Shown one piece after another: positions 21,155 to 31,173 of a stretch of DNA of 64,000 bases. Origin of the DNA: Sphingobacteriales bacterium (GTDB taxonomy: Bacteria; Bacteroidota; Bacteroidia; Chitinophagales; Chitinophagaceae); assembly GCA_004144185.1 (NCBI GenBank), contig SEFP01000004.1:1-64000 (forward strand), given 5' to 3'. How positions within the stretch are numbered: position 1 is the first letter of the stretch; each line of letters opens with the position of its first letter. A model generated the notes under the pieces. The model did no database searches. It worked only from the letters and a program-made list of their open reading frames with translations, and was not told the DNA's origin. Position numbers and translations under genes: made by a program.

Positions 21155-21231
21155 ACGGCTTAAAAGAGATGCGCCGACAAGATACAGCAGCGACGCTGAT
21201 TGTAATACTGCTTCTTTCCGGAAAAAAGAAT

Positions 21232-22239
21232 CTAATAGATGCTTCCGGAACTCAGATAATGCGTTACGTAGTCTTCAATAGCGGCTTCGAGCGACTGAAA
21301 CGGCACGTCGTATCCAGCGGCACGCAGTTTCTGCGTATCTGCTTCTGTGAAGTACTGATACCGGTCCCGGATGTCTTCCGGAGTGTCGATAAACCGGATG
21401 TCTGGTGTTGTGCCCAGTGCGGCAAAAACCGCATTGGCCAGATCATTGAAGGATCGTGCGATGCCTGTACCTCCGTTATACAATCCGCTGTTGGGACGAC
21501 TGTTCATCAGCCAGAAGCAGATGGAAACAATGTCTGCAACGTAGATGAAATCGCGTAGTTGCCCGCCATCCGTATACTCGGGACGATGCGAGCGGAACAG
21601 TTGCATAAAGCCCTGCTTCTGGATGTTCCGGAACGCATGAAAAATCACTGACGCCATCCGGTCTTTGTGATATTCGTTGGGACCAAAAACATTGAAGAAT
21701 TTAACGCCGGCCCAAAACGGAGGGGTTTCGGTCTGGGTCAGCGCCCACTGGTCAAAATCATTCTTCGACTGCCCGTATGGATTGAGTGGGTGCAACTGGG
21801 GCACAACCTCATGGGTATCCGAATAGCCGTGCTCGCCGTCGCCATAGGTAGCAGCCGAAGAGGCATAAACCAGTGGAAGTGCGCGTGCTACACACAGCTT
21901 CCAGATGTGCTGGGAATATTCCAGATTCAATACCCGGTGCACCTCATAATCCATTTCGGTGGTGTCCGTTCGGGCACCCAGATGAAAAATACCATCTACC
22001 TGTACGTGGGCGTCTGCGATCCAGTTGAAAAACGCCTTCCGGTCGATCCGGTGCAGGTATTTTTTACCGGTCAGGTTGGCTTGCTTTTCTGGTTTGGAGA
22101 AATCATCCACCAGGATCAGGTTTTCAAAGCCCTGCCGGTTGAGAAATCCTACCAGATAAGAGGCAATAAAGCCAGCAGCACCCGTGATGACATAGGTGCC
22201 TGCCGGCTTCATCCATCCTTTGGAACTATTAGTGGCCAT
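21232..22239 (-). CDS. hldD: ADP-L-glycero-D-manno-heptose-6-epimerase-like NAD-dependent epimerase
   Basis: YVITGAAGFIASYLVGFLNRQG, YASSAATYGDGEHGYSD, NPYGQSKNDFD; Met at 22239 or 22212 preferred over the extended ORF start. Confidence 0.85.
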   Translation of the reverse strand: MATNSSKGWMKPAGTYVITGAAGFIASYLVGFLNRQGFENLILVDDFSKPEKQANLTGKKYLHRIDRKAFFNWIADAHVQVDGIFHLGARTDTTEMDYEVHRVLNLEYSQHIWKLCVARALPLVYASSAATYGDGEHGYSDTHEVVPQLHPLNPYGQSKNDFDQWALTQTETPPFWAGVKFFNVFGPNEYHKDRMASVIFHAFRNIQKQGFMQLFRSHRPEYTDGGQLRDFIYVADIVSICFWLMNSRPNSGLYNGGTGIARSFNDLANAVFAALGTTPDIRFIDTPEDIRDRYQYFTEADTQKLRAAGYDVPFQSLEAAIEDYVTHYLSSGSIY

Positions 22240-22585
22240 GGCCTTCGCGTTGAGCGGCGTCCTGTTCGGTAGCGGCATCGTGATGCTGCGTTGGATTAGG
22301 CTTATCGGCGCCCAGGCCATCTTCGCCGTGCAGGGTTTGGTTGGACGTAGCATCTTGTGTCTGATGCACGGTGCCTTTTTCATCGCCATGTCCGCTGCTC
22401 ATCACACCAATAAAATTGACGGATGCAATCAGCAGACCTGCCAGCAGCAGGGCAACAGCGAACGAAGCGTTGAGGGTAGCCCCATTGGGACGCGCATCGG
22501 CTACCGGAGCAGGGTGGTCGCCATGGCTATCGTGTCCGTGTGTATCGTGTGAATCGTGGGGGGCGGCGTGTGAGGTAAGGTCCAT
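22229..22585 (-). CDS. His-rich single-TM hypothetical protein
   Basis: 118 aa; HDSHDTHGHDSHGDH N-terminus, one TM segment, HH/HGH C-terminus. Confidence 0.65.
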   Translation of the reverse strand: MDLTSHAAPHDSHDTHGHDSHGDHPAPVADARPNGATLNASFAVALLLAGLLIASVNFIGVMSSGHGDEKGTVHQTQDATSNQTLHGEDGLGADKPNPTQHHDAATEQDAAQREGHGH

Positions 22586-22667
22586 AGCAGTCGGTTGTTG
22601 CAGAAAAAAGGTGTCGCGAAATTAATCGCGGCCGGTTAAATCGTGTAAAGGGATTTTCCGGAAACGC

Positions 22668-23192
22668 TTAGCTTTTGGGCTGCGGCTTTTCCATGACCGT
22701 ACCACAGTTCCGGCAGGTACGCTTGTCGAGGGCTTCATAGAAACGATTCATGACGGGAGGCAGCTGTTGTACGATATCGGTCAGCTCCATGTATTCTTCA
22801 TACAATTTGTGGCCGCAGGATTCGCAAAACCACAAAAACCCGTCCACGTCGCCTTCTTTCCGGATCCGCTCAATCACGAGTCCGACCGTACCAGAACCCC
22901 GTTGCGGCGAATGAGGAGTCTTGCCCGGCAGTAAAAACATTTCGCCCTGCTTGATGGGAATGTCTACAATCTGATTGTTTTCGACAATTTTTACAGATAC
23001 ATCGCCCTCCAGCTGGTAGAACAGTTCTTCGCTTTCGTTGTAATGAAAGTCTTTCCGGCTGTTGGGCCCCCCCACAACCATCACGATAAAATCGCCGGTG
23101 TTGTGATACACCTGTGCATTACCTACAGGGGGCTTCAGCAGGTGCCGATGGTCTTCAATCCACTGCATTAACGGGAACGGACGGGCAATCAT
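22668..23192 (-). CDS. 3-hydroxyanthranilate 3,4-dioxygenase
   Basis: GGPNSRKDFHYNESEELFYQLEGD, GEMFLLPGKTPHSPQR, CESCGHKLYEE, CRNCGTVME. Confidence 0.92.
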   Translation of the reverse strand: MIARPFPLMQWIEDHRHLLKPPVGNAQVYHNTGDFIVMVVGGPNSRKDFHYNESEELFYQLEGDVSVKIVENNQIVDIPIKQGEMFLLPGKTPHSPQRGSGTVGLVIERIRKEGDVDGFLWFCESCGHKLYEEYMELTDIVQQLPPVMNRFYEALDKRTCRNCGTVMEKPQPKS

Positions 23193-23259
23193 AGAAACAA
23201 ATTTAAAATTCCGGAAAAAGAATGGTTTGAAGAACGCTACCCTAAAACGACAGACCTGT

Positions 23260-24522
23260 TTATTTCAGCACTTTCAGCTTTACCAGCTCAATATGACTGG
23301 TCGTAACCAGCAGCATGTCAAACTCGAAGCGGTCGGCAATCACCCGCTCGCGGTTGCGTGGAATCCGGCCGGCGGCCGCTACAATATAGCCGGAAAGAGT
23401 GCCCCATTCGCTGTCTCCGAAGTCGAAGCCGTATTTCTCATGCAGATACGAAAGCTCCAGGCGTCCGGAAAAGATATACTCAGTTTCCGAAATCTGCTTT
23501 TCGGTGTATTCGGCAACATCATACTCGTCATAGATATCGCCGAAAATTTCTTCCAGTACATCTTCCAACGTAATGATCCCGGCCGTACCGCCAAATTCAT
23601 CGACCACCCAAGCCACAGTTTTGTGCTCTTTCCGGAATGCATTGAGCAGATCAATCGCCTGCATCGCTTCCGGAACGGCCAGAATCTGATGGACCACTTT
23701 CGAAAGCGTATCCGGGCGGCCCGCAAGGTCCTGATGATGAAGATAACCGACGATCTGATCTATGGTGCCGTTGTAGACAATCAGTTTGGACAGCCCGGTG
23801 TCGATCATTTTTTGCCGTACCTCTGCGACGGACGTCCGGATGTCAACGCCAACTACTTCTTTCCGGGGAACCATGCACTTGCGCACCTTGGTATGAACCA
23901 ATTGCAGCGCATTTTCAAACAACCGGGCATTCACCTCATTGGCGTCCGACTGATGGCCCTGTAAGGTCTGGTGGGTAAAATGATCGAGATCCACCCGGTT
24001 AAAAACAGGGCGGTCTTCCTGAATCCGGACGTTGAACAGGTATTTCAGGATCAGTTGGGAAAGCTGGATCAGCGCTTTGGACAAGGCTCCGAAAACCGCA
24101 TTGATACCGGCCATCAGAAACGCAAAAATGCCCAGAATAGACTCTGCTTTGCGTCGGAATAAGGCCTTTGGCAGAAACTCGGCAAACACCAGCAACAACA
24201 ACGTCGTGGTTGCGGTCGTGAATAGCAGCTCAAACCAGACGTTATTCAGTGGTGCCGGTAACTGCCGCAGATAGGTGTGCAAAACTTCCGTCATCAGCAA
24301 TCCTAACACCACCAGCAGCAGACTGATGAGCATCCGGGAACCGCCCAGATACTCGGCCGGCCGGTCCATCATCTTCGATAAAATAATGGCCGAGCGGCGT
24401 CCCTGCTTGCGCTTCAGCTCGATGTTGAGCTTACTGGCCGATACAAACGCAATTTCAATGCCGGCTAACAAGGCAATGATCAGTGCGGTAACCAGTAGAA
24501 AAACAAGCAGTTGAAGATTCAT
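23260..24522 (-). CDS. CNNM/CBS-domain hemolysin family protein, GldE-like
   Basis: VFNRVDLDHFTHQT, KVRKCMVPRKEVVGVD, AWVVDEFGGTAGIITLEDVLEEIFGDIYDEYD. Confidence 0.88.
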   Translation of the reverse strand: MNLQLLVFLLVTALIIALLAGIEIAFVSASKLNIELKRKQGRRSAIILSKMMDRPAEYLGGSRMLISLLLVVLGLLMTEVLHTYLRQLPAPLNNVWFELLFTTATTTLLLLVFAEFLPKALFRRKAESILGIFAFLMAGINAVFGALSKALIQLSQLILKYLFNVRIQEDRPVFNRVDLDHFTHQTLQGHQSDANEVNARLFENALQLVHTKVRKCMVPRKEVVGVDIRTSVAEVRQKMIDTGLSKLIVYNGTIDQIVGYLHHQDLAGRPDTLSKVVHQILAVPEAMQAIDLLNAFRKEHKTVAWVVDEFGGTAGIITLEDVLEEIFGDIYDEYDVAEYTEKQISETEYIFSGRLELSYLHEKYGFDFGDSEWGTLSGYIVAAAGRIPRNRERVIADRFEFDMLLVTTSHIELVKLKVLK

Positions 24523-24553
24523 AGCGGGCAATAAGGCCGTAAAATAGCAAAAC

Positions 24554-25165
24554 TTACACAGAGAAAGAGGACTCGGCCACCAACGGCACTTCCACGGGTG
24601 CATTCAGGAAGGCTTCCACCCGCTGCAACAGCTCATTACAGGCCGTTTCCAGGCAGTCGTTGATGATGGTATGGTGAAACTGAGGGGCAAATTCAGCTTC
24701 AAAAGAAGCTTTCGCCAACCGCTCTTCCAGGCTGGCCGGTGTTTCGGTGCCGCGCTTGATCAGCCGGTCCCGCAACGCATCTTCCGATGGAGCCTTGATG
24801 AAGATACTGAGCGCCTGTCCGGGATAGGCCTGAAGAATGCTGAGTGCGCCTTTGACATCAATATCAACCAGCGGAAAGCCACCCCGTTCGGCAATGCGGT
24901 CCAGTTCTGAGCGCAGGGTGCCATAGTACTTACCCGGATAGACCATTTCCCATTCTACAAACGCCTCCTGCTGAATCAGCGCCTGAAAGTGCGTGGGCGC
25001 CAGAAAGTAGTAATCCCGGCCGTTTTCTTCTCCCGGACGGGGCTTTCGGGTGCAGGCAGACACCGAAAATGACAAGCGGGGACAGCGCTGAAGCAGTTGC
25101 TTGACCAAGGTGGTTTTGCCGGAACCGCTGGGTGCAGTAACAATGATGATTTTAGCAGGTGCCAT
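24554..25165 (-). CDS. gmk: Guanylate kinase
   Basis: IIVTAPSGSGKTTLVKQLL, SACTRKPRPGEENGRDYYFL. Confidence 0.94.
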   Translation of the reverse strand: MAPAKIIIVTAPSGSGKTTLVKQLLQRCPRLSFSVSACTRKPRPGEENGRDYYFLAPTHFQALIQQEAFVEWEMVYPGKYYGTLRSELDRIAERGGFPLVDIDVKGALSILQAYPGQALSIFIKAPSEDALRDRLIKRGTETPASLEERLAKASFEAEFAPQFHHTIINDCLETACNELLQRVEAFLNAPVEVPLVAESSFSV

Positions 25166-25382
25166 ACGACGAAAAACGCCTGCCTACACAGGGCGTGGTC
25201 AAAGGTAAGAAAGGTGTTGAAGAGCCGGTTTCCGGAACGTGTAAAAACCGGTAATATGGCTGTCTGTTGACAGAACCAATTCCGGCCGCTTGTAATAAGG
25301 ACTTCCGTTAGAAGGATTTTATGCCAACCAACCTGTCGAACCCACTAGAAGGTACAAAGGCAGTTTTCCGGAAGAAAATAAA

Positions 25383-25409
25383 GATGCCGGTACCTGGGGT
25401 ACCGGCATC
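25383..25409 (-). terminator. Strong hairpin terminator downstream of bacilliredoxin
   Basis: GATGCCGGTACC-tgg-GGTACCGGCATC followed (minus strand) by a T-rich tract. Confidence 0.75.
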
Positions 25410-25433
25410 TGAACAGAAAGCGTTCGGGAAACC

Positions 25434-25847
25434 CTAGCAGTACTGCTCCAGGGCGCCTTTCAGATTGGCAGCAATCATCTGAGCCGGACGGCCTTCGATC
25501 ATGTGGCGCTCAATCATGTGCACGACCTGGCCATCTTTAATCAGCGCAATGCACGGAGAAGATGGCGGATACGGCAGCAAATGCTTGCGAGCTTCGGCTA
25601 CGGCATCCAGATCATAGCCAGCAAACGTGGTGACTACTCGGGATGGTTTCTTGGATGCGGCCTGTAAGCCCATCACGGCACCCGGACGGGCAGTACCGGC
25701 GCTGCAACCGCAGACCGAATTGATTACCAGTAGGGTCGTACCGGAAGCGTTTAGGGTTTCGTCAACAGCAGTAGGGGTCAGCAGTTCTTCAAAGCCGTAA
25801 CGGGTCAGTTCGGCCTTCATCGGAGCTACAAGTTCAGTAGGATACAT
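25434..25847 (-). CDS. BrxA/BrxB family bacilliredoxin
   Basis: MYPTELVAPMKAELTRYGFEEL, VINSVCGCSAGTARPG (CGC active site). Confidence 0.9.
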   Translation of the reverse strand: MYPTELVAPMKAELTRYGFEELLTPTAVDETLNASGTTLLVINSVCGCSAGTARPGAVMGLQAASKKPSRVVTTFAGYDLDAVAEARKHLLPYPPSSPCIALIKDGQVVHMIERHMIEGRPAQMIAANLKGALEQYC

Positions 25848-25928
25848 AAGAGTAGGTGTCTTGGAAAATTTTTGCAAAGATAATCCGCCGGTACGCGCTA
25901 CTATTGATAGCCTTATTGATGTTTTTGA

Positions 25929-26948
25929 ATGTCCGCACTTTCTTCTCTTCAGCTGCATTTTACGGTGCCCGATCCGGCATCCCTCACTACCGTCCGGAAA
26001 AGCGAAACCAAGCTGGGCCAGCTGGTTCAGCGTGCTGACCTCAACCGCTGGAATCAGTCCATTGAAGCGTCCGACGCTAAGTTTGTCTGGATCGGTCTCG
26101 CCGAAGACATTGGGGTCCGGGCCAATGGTGGCGTCGGTGGTGCCCAAACGGCTCCCGAGGCCGGATTGAAGGCATTGCTCAACATTCAGAACCAGCCGGA
26201 AGTGAACGGTACCTCCTTGCTGATCGGTGGTCTGTTGACCGCCTCCATCCCGGAAGATGCCAGTTTGGACGCACTGCGCGAAGCAGTGGTTCAGATCGAT
26301 GCGGAAGTAACCACTCGCATCCGGACCATTGTCGCTTCCGGAAAAATACCGGTCGTGATGGGCGGTGGACACAACAACTGCTACGGACTGCTCCGCGGAA
26401 CGTCTGAAGCGATCAGACAACCCGTAGCGGCACTCAATCTGGATGCCCACAGCGATTTCCGGCAGGCTGAAGGGCGACACAGCGGCAACGGATTCCGGTA
26501 TGCGTACAACGAAGGGTATCTGAAAAAATATGTACCCATATGTCTGCACCGCAATTACAACGATCCGGCGCTTGTAGCAGAGTTGATGGCAACTGATGAC
26601 TTCTTGCCGTCTTTTTATGAGGATGTTTTTTTATCCGGTACAGACCGTTTCGAAGATACTTTGACTGCTGCTTTCGATCACAGCCGTGGCTTCCGGACCG
26701 GGCTGGAACTGGATCTCGACTGCATTGAAGGCATGCTGTCTTCGGCGATGACGCCTTCCGGACTCACGATGCGCGAAGCCCGCCGCTATGTGTGTAGGGC
26801 CGCAGCGGAAACCACACCGGCGTACCTGCACCTGACCGAAGGGGTTGTGCAACGGTCCGACGGATTGCAAAGTGCATTGACTGCTAAAGCCCTGGCGTAT
26901 CTGGCCAGCGATTTTATGCGGAGGCATCCGGTTCCGGAATCAAATTGA
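25929..26948 (+). CDS. Arginase / formimidoylglutamase family protein
   Basis: PVVMGGGHNNCYG, LNLDAHSDFR, LELDLDCIEG. Confidence 0.88.
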   Translation: MSALSSLQLHFTVPDPASLTTVRKSETKLGQLVQRADLNRWNQSIEASDAKFVWIGLAEDIGVRANGGVGGAQTAPEAGLKALLNIQNQPEVNGTSLLIGGLLTASIPEDASLDALREAVVQIDAEVTTRIRTIVASGKIPVVMGGGHNNCYGLLRGTSEAIRQPVAALNLDAHSDFRQAEGRHSGNGFRYAYNEGYLKKYVPICLHRNYNDPALVAELMATDDFLPSFYEDVFLSGTDRFEDTLTAAFDHSRGFRTGLELDLDCIEGMLSSAMTPSGLTMREARRYVCRAAAETTPAYLHLTEGVVQRSDGLQSALTAKALAYLASDFMRRHPVPESN

Positions 26949-26975
26949 TAGTGTACAGATGCTCAGTGGAAGTAC

Positions 26976-27446
26976 TTAGGGCTCTGCAATTGTGCAAGAA
27001 AACAGTGAGCTATCCGGCTCCCGGTTCAAGCCTGAATAATAGTCGTACAGCATGACTTTATTGACCGCGATCGTCAGTTTGCCGTTAGTGACCGTGTAGA
27101 CAACATTCCCCTGAGATTTGTCTAGGCTTTCGTACAGAAACCCACTGCCGCTTTGGGTGCCGACCGGAGGAATGCCCAGACTGATGCTATTTTCAACCGG
27201 CAGCGTTGTGGATGCAGTGGGCAGCGGTGCGCAGAATACGGTTAGGGTAGACGGGTTTCCGGAAACGGTTGTGCCTGTGGCAACAACACTATTGGCATTG
27301 CGGCGCACCAGACTGTTTGCCGTGTACACGCTGTCTCCGATCTGCCAGGAACCAATCGTTGGTGTCAATACAACTGTATCCGGATCTTTCTTACAGGCAG
27401 TGGCCAGACAGATAACAGCTGCGCAGCCGGTAATAAAACGGGTCAT
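26976..27446 (-). CDS. Hypothetical lipoprotein
   Basis: MTRFITGCAAVICLATACKKD lipobox. Confidence 0.6.
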   Translation of the reverse strand: MTRFITGCAAVICLATACKKDPDTVVLTPTIGSWQIGDSVYTANSLVRRNANSVVATGTTVSGNPSTLTVFCAPLPTASTTLPVENSISLGIPPVGTQSGSGFLYESLDKSQGNVVYTVTNGKLTIAVNKVMLYDYYSGLNREPDSSLFSCTIAEP

Positions 27447-27542
27447 AGCAATGGAACGATGCAATGAATAAAACACTAAATTAAAAAAGGAACCCGAATG
27501 GATCCGGATTCCTTGCTGTATTTCGTTTAAGAGGGTCTCTGT

Positions 27543-29771
27543 TTAGTTGGCGTATTCGCTCATAAACTTGATCCGCATCATCTGAAGCTGCTCTACGGTT
27601 ACGTCGCGGTCTTTAAACTCATCATAGGCTTCCTGCAGATCATCATTGGGCGAATTCCGGAAATAATCGAAAATGTCTTCCTGTTCGTATTCATCCAGCT
27701 CCTGCTCCAGGCAATAATCCAGGTTCAGGCGGGTTCCGGAAGCCACAATGCTTTCCATCTCCACCAGCAGGGTCTGCAGGTTCAGGTCTTTGGTGCGCGC
27801 AATAGTTTCAAGCGGAATTTTCTTATCGATATTCTGGATGATGAACACCTTCAGACCACTTTTATTTACCACACTGCGCATCACAAATTCTTCCGGCTTT
27901 TCAATACCGTTTTCTTCTACGTAGCGGGCAATGAGTTCTACAAACTTGCGGCCGTACCGGATGGTTTTGCCTTTGCTTACGCCGTGAATACGCTCCAGTT
28001 CCTCCATCGTGGTAGGATAGGTCGTCGCCATGTCTTCCAGCGAGTTTTCAAGGAAAATCACAAACGGAGGAAGGTTCTTTTCTTTCGCTACCTGCTTCCG
28101 GAGATCCTTTAGCATCTCGAACAATACCAGGTCCGCAGCGGCCGGACTGGCATTGGCGGCCAAGGTATTCTCGTCTTCCAGTACCTGCTCATAGTTGTGA
28201 TTGAGCGATACCATAATGGAATACGGCTTTTTGTGAAACTTAGCACCTTTATCGGTGATCTTCAGCAACCCATACTCTTCGATGTCTTTCCGGATCAGGT
28301 TGTCCAGCATCATATGCCGGATCAGGCTGTGCCAGAAGTTTTCATTCATCTCCATGATGAGACCTGCACCAAACACTTTGAGCGTGTCGTGCCCGTAGTT
28401 CTGGACCTGCGGATTGGATTTGCCCAGCACAATGTTGATCACGTACTCGGTTACGAAACGCTCTTCCAGCGAAGCGATGGTGTCCAGAACGATTTTGATC
28501 GAATCTTTTACTTCGAGTTTTGGTTTTGGATTGCGACAATTGTCACACATGCCACAGTTTTCTTCGGTATACTGCTCGCCGAAGTAGTGCAATATGGTTT
28601 TGCGCCGGCAAACCGAACTTTCTACATATGAAACGGTCTCCGAGATCAGCTGAGCATTCATTTCGCGCTCGCTCAATGGCTTGTCGCGCATCAGATGCTC
28701 CAGTTTCTGCACATCCTGATAGGAATAATACAGGACACAGCGGCCTTCCAGTCCGTCGCGTCCGGCACGTCCGGTTTCCTGGTAATAATTCTCGAGGCTT
28801 TTAGGAATGTTGTAGTGGATTACAAAGCGTACGTCAGGCTTATCGATGCCCATTCCAAACGCAATGGTGGCTACGATTACATCTACCTGCTCATGCAAAA
28901 AACTGTCCTGCCGTTGCGCCCGAAGTGCAGAGTCGAGTCCGGCGTGGTAGGCCACGGCTTTTACGCCATTGGCGCACAGCGTCTGGGCCAGTTCTTCGGT
29001 CGTCTTACGGTTGAGCGTATAAATAATGCCGCTCTTGCCACGCATCGAGTGAATAAACTTCACAATCGACCGCAGCGTATGGTCTTTGTCGCCTTTGGGA
29101 ACAATCTCGTAGGAAAGGTTCGGACGATTGAACGAATCAATAAAAATCGTTGGCTCGCGCAAAGCCAGGTTTTTCACGATGTCATCCTGCACCTTGGGCG
29201 TAGCGGTAGCCGTTAAGGCAATAATGGGCAGTTTGGCGTCGATTTCATCGATCATGCCCCGCAGCTTGCGGTATTCCGGACGGAAATCGTGGCCCCATTC
29301 TGAAATACAGTGGGCTTCATCGACTGCTACAAATGAAATCTTGATTTCTTTGAAAAAGGCGATGTTCTCAGCTTTGGTGAGTGTTTCCGGAGCCACGTAT
29401 AGCATTTTGGTAATGCCGGATGTAAGGTCGTCTTTTACTTTCTTCTGTTGGGCCTTGCTCAGAGTCGAGTTCAGAAAGTGTGCAACATTATCACGACTGC
29501 TGTACCCACGTACCAGATCTACCTGGTTCTTCATCAACGCAATCAGCGGCGAAACCACCAGCGACACGCCTTCGCTCATCAATGCCGGTAGCTGGTAGCA
29601 CAAAGACTTACCGCCTCCGGTAGGCATGATGACAAACGTGTCTTTTCCGGAAAGAATACTTTCAATAATCGCTACCTGCTGCCCTTTGAATTGTTCAAAT
29701 CCAAAATGGGTTTGCAGTGCAGCAAGAAGTGGAGTAGTAGGGGGTGTCGCAGCCGTTGTTTTCTTACGCAC
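27543..29771 (-). CDS. recQ: ATP-dependent DNA helicase RecQ
   Basis: MPTGGGKSLCYQLPAL, VDEAHCISEWGHDFRPEY, IAFGMGIDKPDVRFVIHYNIPKS, HRDC-like region. Confidence 0.95.
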   Translation of the reverse strand: MRKKTTAATPPTTPLLAALQTHFGFEQFKGQQVAIIESILSGKDTFVIMPTGGGKSLCYQLPALMSEGVSLVVSPLIALMKNQVDLVRGYSSRDNVAHFLNSTLSKAQQKKVKDDLTSGITKMLYVAPETLTKAENIAFFKEIKISFVAVDEAHCISEWGHDFRPEYRKLRGMIDEIDAKLPIIALTATATPKVQDDIVKNLALREPTIFIDSFNRPNLSYEIVPKGDKDHTLRSIVKFIHSMRGKSGIIYTLNRKTTEELAQTLCANGVKAVAYHAGLDSALRAQRQDSFLHEQVDVIVATIAFGMGIDKPDVRFVIHYNIPKSLENYYQETGRAGRDGLEGRCVLYYSYQDVQKLEHLMRDKPLSEREMNAQLISETVSYVESSVCRRKTILHYFGEQYTEENCGMCDNCRNPKPKLEVKDSIKIVLDTIASLEERFVTEYVINIVLGKSNPQVQNYGHDTLKVFGAGLIMEMNENFWHSLIRHMMLDNLIRKDIEEYGLLKITDKGAKFHKKPYSIMVSLNHNYEQVLEDENTLAANASPAAADLVLFEMLKDLRKQVAKEKNLPPFVIFLENSLEDMATTYPTTMEELERIHGVSKGKTIRYGRKFVELIARYVEENGIEKPEEFVMRSVVNKSGLKVFIIQNIDKKIPLETIARTKDLNLQTLLVEMESIVASGTRLNLDYCLEQELDEYEQEDIFDYFRNSPNDDLQEAYDEFKDRDVTVEQLQMMRIKFMSEYAN

Positions 29772-29901
29772 AGTGTAAATTTTTGCCCTTTGTAAAACGA
29801 AAAGGGACTTCGCCAGAACCTTTGATTGAAAGGTACACGAAGTTACCGTCCTACAATGTAGTGCAACGGAACGGAGCAGGCAAGACGTTGGGTGTTTAAG
29901 G

Positions 29902-30540
29902 TTAAACTATTTCTAAAATGTGCGTGCCGGTCCAGGGAAAGGCATTGAGTGCCTTCAAAAGCGTCTTCAGGGATTCGGGAGCGCCCAGGAAGTCGAGCGT
30001 ACGCATATCTATTTCCAGTACCGGAAACGGTGCTTCCTTTAAAAACTGACGATAGCTTTCGCCCAATTTCAACAGGTATGCATCCGGAATGGTCTGCTCA
30101 TAATCGCGTCCCCGTCCCTCAATATTGCTTCGGAGCTGCTGAAGCGGTGCATTCAGGTAAATCAGCAGATCGGGATTAGGTAATTGCGCACCAATCAGCC
30201 GGTCCATCGTCTGAAACAGATTGTATTCTGCCGGGTCGAGGTTGATCCGCGCAAAGAGCGCGCTTTTCTGAAAAATGTAATCCGAGACTACCGGTTGCCT
30301 AAACAGATCCGGGCTGCTAATCACACTTTTTAACTGCTGGAACCGCTCGGCCAGAAACGACAGTTCCAGCGGAAAGGCATAGCGCTCCGGCGCGGCATAA
30401 AAGCGGGGCAGAAACGGATTGTCTGCAAACGATTCCAGCACCAGCCGGCCCCCCAGCTGCTCGGCCAGCAACCGGGCCACCGTCGTTTTGCCGGCACCAA
30501 TCACACCTTCGATGGCAATATGCCGGAATGAAACACTCAT
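29902..30540 (-). CDS. Deoxynucleoside kinase
   Basis: IAIEGVIGAGKTTVARLLAEQL, PVVSDYIFQKSALFA; start could also be 30555. Confidence 0.88.
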   Translation of the reverse strand: MSVSFRHIAIEGVIGAGKTTVARLLAEQLGGRLVLESFADNPFLPRFYAAPERYAFPLELSFLAERFQQLKSVISSPDLFRQPVVSDYIFQKSALFARINLDPAEYNLFQTMDRLIGAQLPNPDLLIYLNAPLQQLRSNIEGRGRDYEQTIPDAYLLKLGESYRQFLKEAPFPVLEIDMRTLDFLGAPESLKTLLKALNAFPWTGTHILEIV

Positions 30541-30601
30541 AGAACTCTGAGACAAAAAGAAGGATCAAAAATAATCAGCTGCCAACCGTCGTTCCGGAAA
30601 C

Positions 30602-31129
30602 TTAACCGGCCCGTCGCACCCAGCCCGGATCGGTACAGGCCTGCAACAGCTGTTGCACCGAACGTCCGTTTTCCGGATGGATCCAGTCCGGAAGTACCTC
30701 GGCCAGCGGTTCCAGTACAAACCGTCGCTCCGTCATCCGTGGATGCGGCACCGTCAACTGCGGCAACCGGATCTGATCGGATCCATAAAAAAGAATGTCA
30801 ATATCCAGCGTACGGGCGCCCCAGCGCTCGATGCGTTCCCGTCCGGCCGTGTGTTCTATAGCCTGGCACACCTGCAACAGCCGTTCCGGAAGCAGCATTG
30901 TTTGAACCACTACCACCTGATTCAGATAGTCCTGCTGGTTTGCAACACCCCAGGCGGCGGATTCATAAATGGCTGAAGTGCATTCAACGGATCCGCATTG
31001 AAGGGTAATAGCCGTTTGTGCATCCACTAAATACTGACGCCGGTCGCCCAGATTGCTGCCCAGGAGCAAAACCGCCGTTGTAGAGGCGACCGGTGTGTTT
31101 TGGGGTACTGACACGGGGCTTTTAGACAT
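30602..31129 (-). CDS. folK: 2-amino-4-hydroxy-6-hydroxymethyldihydropteridine diphosphokinase
   Basis: LLLGSNLGDRRQYL, ERWGARTLDIDILFYG, VPHPRMTERRFVLEPL. Confidence 0.93.
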   Translation of the reverse strand: MSKSPVSVPQNTPVASTTAVLLLGSNLGDRRQYLVDAQTAITLQCGSVECTSAIYESAAWGVANQQDYLNQVVVVQTMLLPERLLQVCQAIEHTAGRERIERWGARTLDIDILFYGSDQIRLPQLTVPHPRMTERRFVLEPLAEVLPDWIHPENGRSVQQLLQACTDPGWVRRAG

Positions 31130-31173
31130 AGAATAACACTATAAATCCTCTACTGCCGTCGTACTTTCGACCT

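Noticed and set aside
25848-26549. Upstream extension of the minus ORF 25434..26549
   Set aside because: It is the antisense shadow of the arginase-family gene; the real bacilliredoxin starts at 25847 (MYPTELVAPM).
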